From Leptolyngbya sp. SIO1E4 (GTDB lineage: Bacteria; Cyanobacteriota; Cyanobacteriia; Phormidesmidales; Phormidesmidaceae), in assembly GCA_010672825.2 (NCBI GenBank), contig JAAHFU020000002.1:1996001-2060000 (forward strand): a stretch of 64,000 nt of DNA, written 5' to 3'. Under the pieces are notes generated by a model, which had not been told where the DNA came from, did not search any database, and saw only the letters and a program-made list of their open reading frames with translations. Position 1 is the first letter of the stretch. Each line of letters begins with the position of its first letter. This document shows, in pieces, positions 30,603 through 39,020 of this stretch. A program made the translations under genes and the position numbers.

Positions 30603-31694
30603 ATGGAACGCACTCATTCCTTTGCCGCTAGCCAACTCCAGTTGCCCAACTGCATGCCCAGGTTAGCCATTCCCTTAGGAGACCCCGCTGGCATCGGCCC
30701 AGAGGTGGTGCTCAAAGCTCTCTCCAACGCCCCCCTCTGCCAGGCTGCCCACATCACCCTCGTGGGAGATGCTCAGGTGCTGGATCGGCTGCTGACCCAG
30801 CTGAATTCTGCCGGACATGCTTTACCCACCCTGAACCAGATTCCGCTGTTGGCACCGCGGATACCCCTAACCGGATTACAAGACGTGACGCCAGGGCAGC
30901 CCAGTTCCCAAACCGGGCAAGCCAGCTTTACCTGGTTAGAAACTGCGATCGCAGGGGCATTAGCGGGGGACTTTGATGCCGTCGTCACTGCGCCCATTGC
31001 GAAATCGGTTTGGCACGCTGCCGGACATCATTACCCAGGGCAAACCGAAGTGCTGGCAGAGCGGGCAGGGGTAGATCGATTTGGCATGTTGTTTGCGGCG
31101 CGATCGCCCCACACCGGCTGGTTAATGCGGACGTTATTAGCGACCACCCACATTCCCTTACATCAGGTTCCTGCCACGCTATGCCCAGAACTTATGACGC
31201 GTAAATTGTCTCTCTTGGTGGACTGTTTAGAACAAGACTTTGGGGTGCAGAGCCCCCACATTGCTATTGCGGGCCTCAACCCCCACAGTGGTGAGGCAGG
31301 CCAGCTCGGTAGCGAAGAGCAAGACTGGCTCATTGCCTGGATGGAGTCGGCCAGAGCCCACTATCCCCAGGTCAAACTCACGGGGCCAGTGCCACCCGAT
31401 ACCCTCTGGGTCAGCGCCGGGCCAGCCTGGTATCAGAACGCTGCTGCTAGCCCCTATGACGCTTACCTGGCCCTCTATCACGATCAGGGGCTCATTCCAG
31501 TCAAGCTGCTGGCGTTTGACCGGGCCGTGAACACCACCATTGGGCTCCCCTTCGTGCGCACCTCCCCCGATCACGGCACGGCCTTCGACATTGCCGGCCA
31601 AGGTATCGCACGGCCAGACAGTATGGAGGCTGCCATTGAACTGGCGATCGCTCTGGTCACTCAACGCCAGCACACAAAAAACTCAGCCCTTTAG
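30603..31694 (+). CDS. pdxA: 4-hydroxythreonine-4-phosphate dehydrogenase PdxA
   Basis: PdxA is an NAD-dependent enzyme of the DXP-dependent route to pyridoxal phosphate. Visible signatures are [63 protein letters not shown] with a metal-binding His, [20 protein letters not shown] and the C-terminal [15 protein letters not shown]. Family members usually begin near [11 protein letters not shown], which would be the ATG at 30654; the upstream ATG at 30603 adds 17 residues and is also plausible in cyanobacteria. The stop codon lies inside a hairpin that serves as terminator for the convergent small gene. Confidence 0.96.
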   Translation: MERTHSFAASQLQLPNCMPRLAIPLGDPAGIGPEVVLKALSNAPLCQAAHITLVGDAQVLDRLLTQLNSAGHALPTLNQIPLLAPRIPLTGLQDVTPGQPSSQTGQASFTWLETAIAGALAGDFDAVVTAPIAKSVWHAAGHHYPGQTEVLAERAGVDRFGMLFAARSPHTGWLMRTLLATTHIPLHQVPATLCPELMTRKLSLLVDCLEQDFGVQSPHIAIAGLNPHSGEAGQLGSEEQDWLIAWMESARAHYPQVKLTGPVPPDTLWVSAGPAWYQNAAASPYDAYLALYHDQGLIPVKLLAFDRAVNTTIGLPFVRTSPDHGTAFDIAGQGIARPDSMEAAIELAIALVTQRQHTKNSAL

Positions 31695-31702
31695 GGGCTG
31701 AG
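31676..31702 (-). terminator. Intrinsic terminator for the gene at 31749-31949
   Basis: On the minus strand CTCAGCCC, loop CTAAA, GGGCTGAG is followed by TTTTTTGTGTG, a textbook rho-independent terminator. It overlaps the last codons and the stop of convergent pdxA: the pdxA TAG forms part of the loop. Confidence 0.85.
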
Positions 31703-31748
31703 CTGAGGGTTGTCTATGGTGTGTGCCGTCAATAGAAAAACCAATCCT

Positions 31749-31949
31749 TTAGCTGAGTGCCGACTGGCTGCGATCGTAGCTGCGTTGTGCCCTAGCGCTG
31801 GGCTTGCCTTGAATGTGGCTCCAATGGGAAGCGGCTTCTGCAGGCATCCCGACTTCAGAGTTCACACGCCCTAACATAGACTGCTGACGCTGCTTAATCC
31901 GGTGATGATGACGATTTAAGAGTGCTCGAGCTTGTTCAGATGCAGACAT
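31749..31949 (-). CDS. Small basic hypothetical protein
   Basis: The 66-residue product is rich in His, Arg, Gln and Ser (SEQARALLNRHHHRIKQRQQ, then SMLGRVNSEVGMP). A proper intrinsic terminator 47 bases downstream supports that it is transcribed as its own unit. Just upstream, GAGGAT lies close to the ATG (minus strand AGGTTAGAGGATGTCTGC), with the GGAG of CTTGGAGG a little further back. I recognise no family; the composition is consistent with small regulatory or nucleic-acid-binding proteins, but that is a guess. Confidence 0.65.
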   Translation of the reverse strand: MSASEQARALLNRHHHRIKQRQQSMLGRVNSEVGMPAEAASHWSHIQGKPSARAQRSYDRSQSALS

Positions 31950-32244
31950 CCTCTAACCTCCAAGAACATGCAGTGTATGGGCGCAAAAAACTTCAGCAAC
32001 GTTGATAGCCTAACAAATCTTTCTGTATTGCTTGATACAAAATGAGGTGAACGCAACATAAGCACATATTTTGTTGTTTTTCGCAAATTCAAAGTAACGT
32101 CAGGCAAACAAAAATGAGAGGCTTGGCACCCTACGGTGCCCTAGGGCGGCTACATCAATTGAACAGAGCTATGGGAACATCTGGCAGAGGACGATCTGCC
32201 GGAGCAACCCATTAGATGGCCCCTAAGCCCGAACGAGAAACGAT

Positions 32245-33123
32245 ATGACACAACAGTGCAGTGGTTGGCGCACCTGGGCAGAATTCAAGTCTGCACAACA
32301 AGAAATCATTCTGCCTGCTGGAATGGTTGCCCACATCTCCATCACGATTCGATACATCGATGTGGGTCAGCCTCAGATTGGGACGCTCTTGCTGATGCAT
32401 GGGATACCGACCTGGGGATATCTCTATCACGCAGTTATCCCGCCTTTGGTGGAGGCCGGGTATCGGGTGATTGCACCAGATTTTTTGGGGCACGGATGGT
32501 CAGATCGTCGAGATCGATTCGATCGCTCCTTCCAAGATCAGGCGCGCATGATTATTGCTCTGCTATCAGCCCTTGAAATTCAGTGTGTTGATGTTGTGGG
32601 GCACGATACGGGGGGTGCGGTGGCGCTGATTCTCGCGATCGAGCACGCAGAGATTGTCAATCGCCTTGTCATCTCCAATTCGGTCTGCTATGACCGGTTT
32701 GACGATGACATGCTCAACTTTGGCCACCCTCTGAGGTGGAAACCCCGCCCAGTGGCAGAGTTGGTTGCAGTGTTGGAAGAGAGTATTGCGGCGGGTTTAT
32801 CAAACCCAAGCCGACTCACACCTGAATTTCGGGCAGGTATCATTGCGCCCTGGGCCAGTGAAGCGGGGAAGTTGAGTTTGCTTCGCAATGCCTCTGCGCT
32901 CAATGCTAACCAGACCATGGCGCTGGTTGACCGTCATGGCGACATCTCTGCCCAAACTCTGGTTCTGTGGGGAATGGATGATCCTTGGCAAAAAGCAGAA
33001 GATGGCCAACGGCTGGCCCAAGAGATTCCGGGTGCCGTCTTTCACGCAATCGAGGGGGCATCTCACTGGGTACAGCAAGATGCCCCCGAGCAGTTTGCTG
33101 AGGCACTTTTAGAATTCTTATAG
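32245..33123 (+). CDS. Alpha/beta hydrolase, haloalkane dehalogenase/epoxide hydrolase type
   Basis: The 292-residue product has the alpha/beta hydrolase order: oxyanion-hole HGIPTWGYLYH, nucleophile elbow GHDTGGAVAL with Asp as nucleophile instead of Ser, acid in LWGMDDPW and the final His in ASHWVQQDAPEQF. An Asp nucleophile points to haloalkane dehalogenases or epoxide hydrolases and argues against simple esterases. The region RVIAPDFLGHGWSDRRDRFD is typical for these. The true substrate cannot be told. It is monocistronic, with dispersed repeat copy E beginning at its stop codon. Confidence 0.88.
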   Translation: MTQQCSGWRTWAEFKSAQQEIILPAGMVAHISITIRYIDVGQPQIGTLLLMHGIPTWGYLYHAVIPPLVEAGYRVIAPDFLGHGWSDRRDRFDRSFQDQARMIIALLSALEIQCVDVVGHDTGGAVALILAIEHAEIVNRLVISNSVCYDRFDDDMLNFGHPLRWKPRPVAELVAVLEESIAAGLSNPSRLTPEFRAGIIAPWASEAGKLSLLRNASALNANQTMALVDRHGDISAQTLVLWGMDDPWQKAEDGQRLAQEIPGAVFHAIEGASHWVQQDAPEQFAEALLEFL

Positions 33124-33216
33124 CGATATGCAGGCTAATCAAGCACACCCTAGACCCTAAACCCTAGCCCCTATCCTGACCCAGATGTACTGGACTCAAC
33201 TGAACAAGGCCATAGG
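33121..33216 (+). repeat. Dispersed intergenic repeat, copy E (long form)
   Basis: It runs TAGCGATATGCAGGCTAATC, AAGCACACCCTAGACCCTAA, ACCCTAGCCCCTATCCTGAC, then CCAGATGTACTGGACTCAAC and TGAACAAGGCCATAGG. The first three bases are the stop codon of the hydrolase gene. It is a good reference copy of the family, close to copy F. Confidence 0.8.
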
Positions 33217-33322
33217 GACTTCCCCCCGTGAATAGCGGTGTGCATTCGGATCAAGCACGATTGCACCTGAAATGCGAGTTAGGACAATCAGATTCCCTAG
33301 AATTCTTATGTAGCAAGGGTTT

Positions 33323-33360
33323 GCTTTCTGCCTGCTGCCTTCTGCTTTCTGCCTTTTGCC
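33323..33360 (+). repeat. Degenerate TTCTGCC-type short tandem repeat
   Basis: Imperfect units of TTCTGCC, CTGCTGCC and TTTTGCC follow each other (for example TGCTTTCTGCCTGCTGCCTT). A similar run lies at 52957-52993. Such heptamer-like runs (STRR) are common between cyanobacterial genes. Confidence 0.6.
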
Positions 33361-33475
33361 ATAGCACCAGGAATGTAGCACTTCCCGTTTGCATGAAGGG
33401 CACTCTTATATTTTGAAGCTGAGCCTTAGCCTGTGCCCTGACCAAGGGATATCGCCCTCCACCGACAAGTGCTGT

Positions 33476-33847
33476 ATGCAAACCAAACTTCTGAACGCCG
33501 CGATTTTGATCGGCATGGGCATTAACGGTGCCTTATATCTGGCTTGGTTTCGCTCCTCCGACCCAGACAGAATTGGATATTGGTACCTGATTTACTTTCT
33601 TATTTTTCCGTTTCTGGCACTTTTGGGGATTCTTGCCCTCGCCCTTAAGAAACCCTTTAATCTCTCCAGATGGTTGGGCCTGACCTTGCTGCTCTATGTG
33701 GGCACGCTGACGCTGTTGCTCACCAGCGTTAGCCTCGGATTTGGGAAAATCCTTGATATGTTGCCCCCGCATAGCTTTGAAGGGCTACATGTTATTGCCT
33801 GGGGGGTTGCCGTCATCGGGCTAATTCTGACCATGCTGAAGCGGTAA
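33476..33847 (+). CDS. Small four-helix membrane protein
   Basis: I place the start at the ATG at 33476 (MQTKLLNAAILIGMGINGAL); the frame is open 29 codons further upstream but that part is not protein-like. Four hydrophobic segments can be seen: LLNAAILIGMGINGALYLAW, YWYLIYFLIFPFLALLGILA, LGLTLLLYVGTLTLLLTSVS and GLHVIAWGVAVIGLILTML. There are no recognisable catalytic motifs. The gene lies between repeat copy E and the S9 peptidase gene, both on the same strand, 112 bases upstream of the latter. Confidence 0.7.
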   Translation: MQTKLLNAAILIGMGINGALYLAWFRSSDPDRIGYWYLIYFLIFPFLALLGILALALKKPFNLSRWLGLTLLLYVGTLTLLLTSVSLGFGKILDMLPPHSFEGLHVIAWGVAVIGLILTMLKR

Positions 33848-33959
33848 GCCTGCGAAAAATACTGATCTGAGGCTACCGATGGTGCTACGAGATATTACCC
33901 AACCGTACCCATCCGGTTGGCTGAAATGGCAGGGGGCGTAAAAAACGTGCTACCAATAG

Positions 33960-35981
33960 ATGCGTAAAAATTTATCGCTTGTCCCTTTAACGGAGGGTCA
34001 AGATGATGGGGGTATGTTTAAACCGAGATTTTTTGCCCTGGCTCTGGCTTGCATCGTGTTTGCGGCTCTACCCAGGTTTCAACCAACGGTCTCTGCCGCT
34101 CTACCGACCCTGCAACCGGGTGATAATCTAACCCTCCAGAACATTCCCCCCGTACCGACTGCCCTGGTTGAGCAGGTCGATCGCTACACCCAATACCGTA
34201 CGGCCTCCATTGCCAGCTGGCACCCCACTCGTCGTGAAATGCTGATTTCCACGCGCTTTGGTGATACCTCACAAGTGCATCGCGTCAGCCAGCCGTTGGG
34301 GGCGCGCTACCAGCTCACCTTCTTTCCAGAACGGGTGGCTGGCGCTAGCTATCAGCCCACTGAGGGTGACTACTTTATTTTCAGTAAAGACAACGACGGC
34401 AACGAGTTTAGCCAAACCTTTCGCTATGACCTGGATACGGGCGAGGTAAGTCTACTGACGGATGGTACCTCCCGCAATAGCCAGGGTGTTTGGTCAACGG
34501 CGGGCAATCGCCTCGTTTACACCTCCACTCGCCGTAATGGCCAAGATGCTGATTTATACCTGATTGACCCCCAAGATCCCGCCACCGATCGGCGCTTAGC
34601 AGACGTTGAAGGGGGCGGCTGGTTCCCGACCAACTGGTCTCCCGACGATCTCCAGATCGCCGTGATTGAATATCTCTCGATCAACGAGACTTATCTCTGG
34701 CTGTTTGATGCCGAAACAGGTGAGCGCACCCAGATTACCGCTCAGTCTGGCGATGAACCCGTGTCTTACCTGGCGGCGATCTTTAGTCGTGATGGCAATG
34801 GGCTGTATGTTGTCAGCGATCGCGACGCTGAATTTATGCAGCTGTCCTATTTAGATCTGGCAACCCAGCAATATACGGTGCTCACCGACGATATCCCCTG
34901 GAATATTGAGGCCATTGAGCTATCTCTAGATGGGACGTTGCTGGCCTTCAGCGCCAACGAAAACGGGGCCAGTGTCCTATATTTGCTAGACACGATAACT
35001 GGGCAAAAGCGACCCCTGCCGGAAATACCCATAGGGCTAATACGAGGGCTCCAGTGGCATCGCAATGGTCGCGACCTGGGCTTTACGTTGATGTCGGCGC
35101 GCTCTAATGCTGATGTGTACTCTCTAGATGTCAGTACGGGGGAAATTCAGCGCTGGACGGAGAGCGAAACAGGTGGTCTCAACACCGAGACCTTTGCAGA
35201 ACCTGAACTGGTTTCCTGGCCTAGCTTTGACGATCTCACGATCACGGGTTTTCTGTATCGTCCCCCGGCTAAATTTACGGGCAAGCGCCCGGTGGCCATT
35301 TACATTCATGGTGGCCCTGAAGGGCAATTTCGTCCTGCCTTTCTAGGACGGCTGAACTACTATCTAAACGAGCTAGGAATTGCCCTGCTGTTTCCTAACG
35401 TACGGGGCTCGTCTGGCTATGGCAAAACCTTTCTCAAGCTCGACAACGGTTACCTGCGGGAAGATTCTGTCAAAGACATTGGTGCCCTGCTTGACTGGAT
35501 TGCTACCCAGCCAGATTTAGACAGCGATCGCATCTTAGTGACCGGGGCAAGCTATGGCGGCTATATGTCTCTTGCGGTAGCCACCCATTATGGCGATCGC
35601 ATCAGCGCCTCTATCAATGTGGTCGGTATTTCTAACTTTGTCACCTTTTTAGAGAATACAGAAGACTACCGGCGAGACCTCCGGCGGGCAGAGTATGGTG
35701 ACGAACGCGACCCTGCGATGCGCGAGTTTTTGCTCGATATCTCCCCTCTCAACAACGCGGACAAAATTCAAACGCCCATGCTAGTGGTACATGGGGCCAA
35801 CGACCCTCGGGTCCCACTGAGTGAAGCTGAACAGCTAGTCGAGATACTCAAACAGCAGGATATTCCTGTGTGGTATCTGGTCGCCAATGACGAGGGGCAC
35901 GGCTTCTCGAAGAAGCAGAATATCGATTATCAGTTCTATACCAATATTTTGTTCATGAAGGAATTTTTGCTGGGCGACTAG
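33960..35981 (+). CDS. S9 family peptidase (prolyl oligopeptidase type), exported
   Basis: The 673-residue product begins with a probable signal peptide (FFALALACIVFAALPRF, cleavage near VSA-A). Residues 60-400 form a TolB-like beta-propeller (STRRNGQDADLYLIDPQDPA, then FSANENGASVLYLLD). The C-terminal 260 residues are the peptidase S9 domain: GPEGQFRP, catalytic Ser in TGASYGGYMSL, Asp in VHGANDPRVP and His in DEGHGFSK. These enzymes cleave peptides or acyl-peptides; the propeller restricts access to short substrates. A periplasmic peptide-degrading role is inferred. It is convergent with the GTPase gene. Confidence 0.93.
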   Translation: MRKNLSLVPLTEGQDDGGMFKPRFFALALACIVFAALPRFQPTVSAALPTLQPGDNLTLQNIPPVPTALVEQVDRYTQYRTASIASWHPTRREMLISTRFGDTSQVHRVSQPLGARYQLTFFPERVAGASYQPTEGDYFIFSKDNDGNEFSQTFRYDLDTGEVSLLTDGTSRNSQGVWSTAGNRLVYTSTRRNGQDADLYLIDPQDPATDRRLADVEGGGWFPTNWSPDDLQIAVIEYLSINETYLWLFDAETGERTQITAQSGDEPVSYLAAIFSRDGNGLYVVSDRDAEFMQLSYLDLATQQYTVLTDDIPWNIEAIELSLDGTLLAFSANENGASVLYLLDTITGQKRPLPEIPIGLIRGLQWHRNGRDLGFTLMSARSNADVYSLDVSTGEIQRWTESETGGLNTETFAEPELVSWPSFDDLTITGFLYRPPAKFTGKRPVAIYIHGGPEGQFRPAFLGRLNYYLNELGIALLFPNVRGSSGYGKTFLKLDNGYLREDSVKDIGALLDWIATQPDLDSDRILVTGASYGGYMSLAVATHYGDRISASINVVGISNFVTFLENTEDYRRDLRRAEYGDERDPAMREFLLDISPLNNADKIQTPMLVVHGANDPRVPLSEAEQLVEILKQQDIPVWYLVANDEGHGFSKKQNIDYQFYTNILFMKEFLLGD

Positions 35982-36027
35982 CCTGTTTCTCTGTTGATAA
36001 GGAATCCTCAACCTCAATCCATCTGCA

Positions 36028-36047
36028 GGGCAGCCAATTGGCTGTCC
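36028..36047. terminator. Palindromic hairpin between convergent genes
   Basis: GGGCAGCCAATTGGCTGTCC forms a 10-bp stem with one G-T pair. It lies between the convergent ends of the S9 peptidase and GTPase genes. The sequence resembles the palindrome at 38329-38348, so both may belong to one palindromic repeat family used as a terminator. Confidence 0.55.
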
Positions 36048-36101
36048 CTACCCGCCAAAATCGTAAATCGATAACCAGCCTTACTCCCTACACTTTCACC
36101 C

Positions 36102-37667
36102 TCACTCAGGCTTTGGGATGGTGTCTCCCCTTGGAAAATCAAGATCGAGGGGAATAGTCGTTTCCTGGCGGAGGTGGGCGATCGCGTCGGCAATGAATTC
36201 TCGAATAAATTGCTCTCGACGGTTGAGCTGAAATTGCTGCTGCACCACTTCACCAATGCCCCCGTCTCCCCAGTCTTGGCTTTGCTGAAAATACTCCACA
36301 AAGCTCTTGCCTGCGATGCGCGTTAGATAGGCGGCACTAACCCCTTGAACCCCTCGACTGGCGATCGCCGTTGCAATGGTTGTTTGCATGCCTAGGGCCA
36401 GGAGATTGATCACGCCCTTGACAATGCCCAACCCAGTGAGAGTTCTGGCCAAGGCAAACGCTAATTCTTTGCCTTCTTCCAGGGTCAGCTCAAATTGGTA
36501 AACCCGCCCCAGTTCCACCACCATCTGGGCGTTGATGGCAGCGGTTGCGAGCAGATCAATGACGGGGAGAGGGGTAGCAGCCACCACCGCAGCATTGATC
36601 CACTGGTAGCGTTCGATGATGGGATCAGCGGCTTCCCGACGCTGATCTTGAATGAGCTGGCGGGCAGTGTCACTCAGCCGCTGCGATCGCAACAAAATGG
36701 AATCTGCCAGTAAATCAGCCCCTTCGGCCCGCAGGATTTCTGTGAGGCGTTTTTCGAGCGGCCACAGATCACGTTCCATCTGGGCCATCTCCCCGGTCGT
36801 CAATCGTATCGGGTGAGGGTTGGCTGCGACATCGACCACATCTTCAGGGGCTAAGTCTGGCTGAAAGTGCGATCGCACCTTGTCTAGAATGGCTGCGAGA
36901 TCGCTCTCTGGGTACAGATCAGCTTTATTCAGCACGATAATCAAGCGCTTGCCAATATCCAAAAGCGATCGCGCCAGGGCATATTCTGACTGCCGCAGGT
37001 CGTTGTCAATCACAAACAGCAGCAGGTCAGCTTCGGTTGCCAAATAGCGCACTTGGGTTTCGCGGTCTTTGCCTTCCTGACTGGCCTCCAAAAGCCCCGG
37101 TGTATCTGTTAGCCAAAGGGCTTGATCAATGCCCGTTAAGGTCAGGGGATAGGTCGCGGTAACGGTCGTGGTGCCGATGGGGGCATCGACTTTCCCCACC
37201 AGTTCCCCCAATAGGGCGTTGACAATCGAGGTTTTACCCACCGACCCGACGCCGAACAGCACGATGCGAACATCCCGTTGATGCCAGTTTGCAGCCAGGG
37301 TCTGGAGCTTTTTACGCAAGGCAGTCTGGGCCACCTGATCTTGAATTTGCGCTACCTGTCGCTCTAAGCCCGAGAGCGCCTCAGATGCCGCATCGGGTTT
37401 CCCTTGAGGCAGGGCAGGCCGAGATCGCCGGCGGCGGGGGCGCATAAATTGACGGATATAGTAAACACCGACACCCACCCCCCCTAGCGCTAAAGCCATC
37501 ACGCCCCATAAAAAGACCTGGGCTAATAGGGGAGAGACTAAGGCAATCGCTGCCTGCACTCGCAGCACAAAATCCACCAGCCACAGCATCATCCCTAGGA
37601 CAAATACTGTCCCGATGCCGATTACGAGTAGCCGAACCCGGTTCATGGCACTCAAGCCTTTTGCCAA
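36102..37667 (-). CDS. Membrane-associated GTPase with DUF697 domain
   Basis: Two N-terminal membrane helices (VRLLVIGIGTVFVLGMMLWL and FLWGVMALALGGVGVGVYYI) and a basic patch precede an Era-like GTPase domain: G1 FGVGSVGKTS, G3 DTPG, G4 LNKADLYP. The last 170 residues form a DUF697 region with hydrophobic helices (AVVAATPLPVIDLLATAAIN, then TGLGIVKGVINLLALGMQTT). Proteins of this layout are common in cyanobacteria and often described as small GTP-binding proteins of unknown role; membrane remodelling or stress functions have been proposed for relatives. The gene stands alone, divergent from the DUF937 gene. Confidence 0.88.
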   Translation of the reverse strand: MAKGLSAMNRVRLLVIGIGTVFVLGMMLWLVDFVLRVQAAIALVSPLLAQVFLWGVMALALGGVGVGVYYIRQFMRPRRRRSRPALPQGKPDAASEALSGLERQVAQIQDQVAQTALRKKLQTLAANWHQRDVRIVLFGVGSVGKTSIVNALLGELVGKVDAPIGTTTVTATYPLTLTGIDQALWLTDTPGLLEASQEGKDRETQVRYLATEADLLLFVIDNDLRQSEYALARSLLDIGKRLIIVLNKADLYPESDLAAILDKVRSHFQPDLAPEDVVDVAANPHPIRLTTGEMAQMERDLWPLEKRLTEILRAEGADLLADSILLRSQRLSDTARQLIQDQRREAADPIIERYQWINAAVVAATPLPVIDLLATAAINAQMVVELGRVYQFELTLEEGKELAFALARTLTGLGIVKGVINLLALGMQTTIATAIASRGVQGVSAAYLTRIAGKSFVEYFQQSQDWGDGGIGEVVQQQFQLNRREQFIREFIADAIAHLRQETTIPLDLDFPRGDTIPKPE

Positions 37668-37782
37668 ATCTAGTAATAGTCAAAAGATAAACCGCCGATG
37701 ACCTGCCCTGCGATACCCTTTTGGACGGGTTACCCTACTCGGGCTAACTGCGAAGATGTTTTTGCAAGAGAAGGAAACAGTC

Positions 37783-38304
37783 ATGGGACTCTTCGACCAG
37801 GTGATGGCGGCGGTTAATGACCCGGATAAGCAAGCCAGCAATGACCAACTCGGGCAAGTGTTTTCTGCCGTTCAACAATTGGGGCAGCAAAGCAACGCCA
37901 ATCAGGATGTCATGCAGGCAGCGGTATCGATACTGGGCAGCCAAATGCGCTCGTCTTTGAAAGAGACGCGCAACAGCCAAGGCGAGTCAGCCGTTCAATC
38001 TTTAGTGCAAAAGGGTGCTCAATCAGGGTTAGCCGGAGAAGTGCTGGGTCAATTGCTCAGCGCGGGGCAACAAGACCAGGTCGTCAGCGCGATCTCCCAA
38101 AAAACTGGCATGAATAGCCAGCAAATTCAGGCGATGCTGCCGGCACTCGTCCCAGTGGTGATGCAAATGTTGAATAGTGGGGCCAGCCGTGATGGGGCCA
38201 CCTCAGGGGCCAACCCAGTGTTAAATGCATTCCTCGATGCCGATGGGGATGGGGATGTGGATATGGGCGACATGCTAAAAATGGCGGGCCGATTTGGGGG
38301 TTAA
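37783..38304 (+). CDS. DUF937 family protein with C-terminal EF-hand-like loop
   Basis: The ATG at 37783 (MGLFDQVMAAVNDPDKQ) is preceded by GAAGGA at a good distance; nine further codons upstream are unlikely. The body is Gln/Ser/Ala-rich with helices (LGQVFSAVQQLGQQSNANQD, then LAGEVLGQLLSAGQQDQVVS and LPALVPVVMQMLNSG), as in DUF937/YidB-like proteins. Near the C-terminus DADGDGDVDMGD is a perfect 12-residue EF-hand-type calcium loop, as in dockerin or related cyanobacterial DUF937 proteins. Two hairpins follow. The function is unknown; calcium binding is a fair prediction. Confidence 0.82.
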   Translation: MGLFDQVMAAVNDPDKQASNDQLGQVFSAVQQLGQQSNANQDVMQAAVSILGSQMRSSLKETRNSQGESAVQSLVQKGAQSGLAGEVLGQLLSAGQQDQVVSAISQKTGMNSQQIQAMLPALVPVVMQMLNSGASRDGATSGANPVLNAFLDADGDGDVDMGDMLKMAGRFGG

Positions 38305-38328
38305 TATTCAGAGCATTCAAATCCTTAG

Positions 38329-38384
38329 GGACAGCAAATTTGCTGTCCTTTAAGCATCCATGGGGGCAGCAAACTTTCTGCCCC
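38329..38384. terminator. Two consecutive palindromic hairpins between convergent genes
   Basis: GGACAGCAAA-TTTGCTGTCC (38329-38348) is followed by TTTAAG; GGGGCAG-CAAACTTT-CTGCCCC (38363-38384) is followed by TTATTT. They lie between the convergent DUF937 and pentapeptide genes; the second directly abuts the pentapeptide stop codon. Both resemble the palindrome at 36028. Confidence 0.7.
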
Positions 38385-39017
38385 TTATTTGGCTAATCGG
38401 GTACCCACCAGGCAAGCCCCTGCCAAAGACACGCCATCAAAATTAGCGCCCTCAACCTCCGCGCATAGCAGATTGGCACTACTCAGTGAAGCCCCTGCCA
38501 AATTAGCTTCACGAAGATCGGCTTCTTCTAAATTGGCATCGGTTAAGACTGCCCCCTGCAGGTCGGCTCGGGATAAATCAACGCCCTTCAAATTAGCGCC
38601 ACTTAAATTAGCCCCGCGCAGGTCGGCCCCCCGTAAATCGACTCCTTGCAGGTTAATCCCCATAAGATTGGCACCATTTAAAAAGGCCCCAGCTAGACTG
38701 ACGCCATTCAAAATGGCCCCCATTAAGTTGGCCCCCCGCAGGTTAGCCCCCCGCAAGTCAGCCCCGGTGAGATCAGCCTGCATCAAATTTGCCCCCCAAA
38801 GGTTCGCCCGGACATCAGCCCCAATAAGCTGAGCTCCCAGTAGGGTAGCCCCTTCCAGCTTGGCCCGTGCCAGGTTAGAGCGCGCTAAACTTGCCCCTGT
38901 GAGGTTAGCGCCACTTAAAACAATGCCCGCCAGATCTAGCCCTGACAACTCCTCATCTTCAAGATCGGCTCCAGAAAGATGCCGTTGAGTGCCGTTGCGA
39001 ATTGCCTCTACATCCAT
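38385..39017 (-). CDS. Pentapeptide repeat protein
   Basis: Nearly the whole 210-residue chain is built of A(D/N)LxG units (LSGANLTGASLARSNLARAK, then LRGANLRGANLMGAILNGVS), predicted to fold as a right-handed square beta-helix. The N-terminal 15 residues (VEAIRNGTQRHLSGADL) cap the helix. Such proteins are very numerous in cyanobacteria and mostly uncharacterised; some mimic DNA and inhibit gyrase, but nothing here shows that. There is a three-base gap to the upstream DICT/HD gene at 39021, so the two are almost surely co-transcribed. Confidence 0.92.
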   Translation of the reverse strand: MDVEAIRNGTQRHLSGADLEDEELSGLDLAGIVLSGANLTGASLARSNLARAKLEGATLLGAQLIGADVRANLWGANLMQADLTGADLRGANLRGANLMGAILNGVSLAGAFLNGANLMGINLQGVDLRGADLRGANLSGANLKGVDLSRADLQGAVLTDANLEEADLREANLAGASLSSANLLCAEVEGANFDGVSLAGACLVGTRLAK

Positions 39018-39020
39018 AAC

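Noticed and set aside
38389-38832. 147-codon plus-strand frame rich in Ala, Lys, Pro
   Set aside because: It is antisense to the pentapeptide repeat gene and its repetitive nature is inherited from those repeats.
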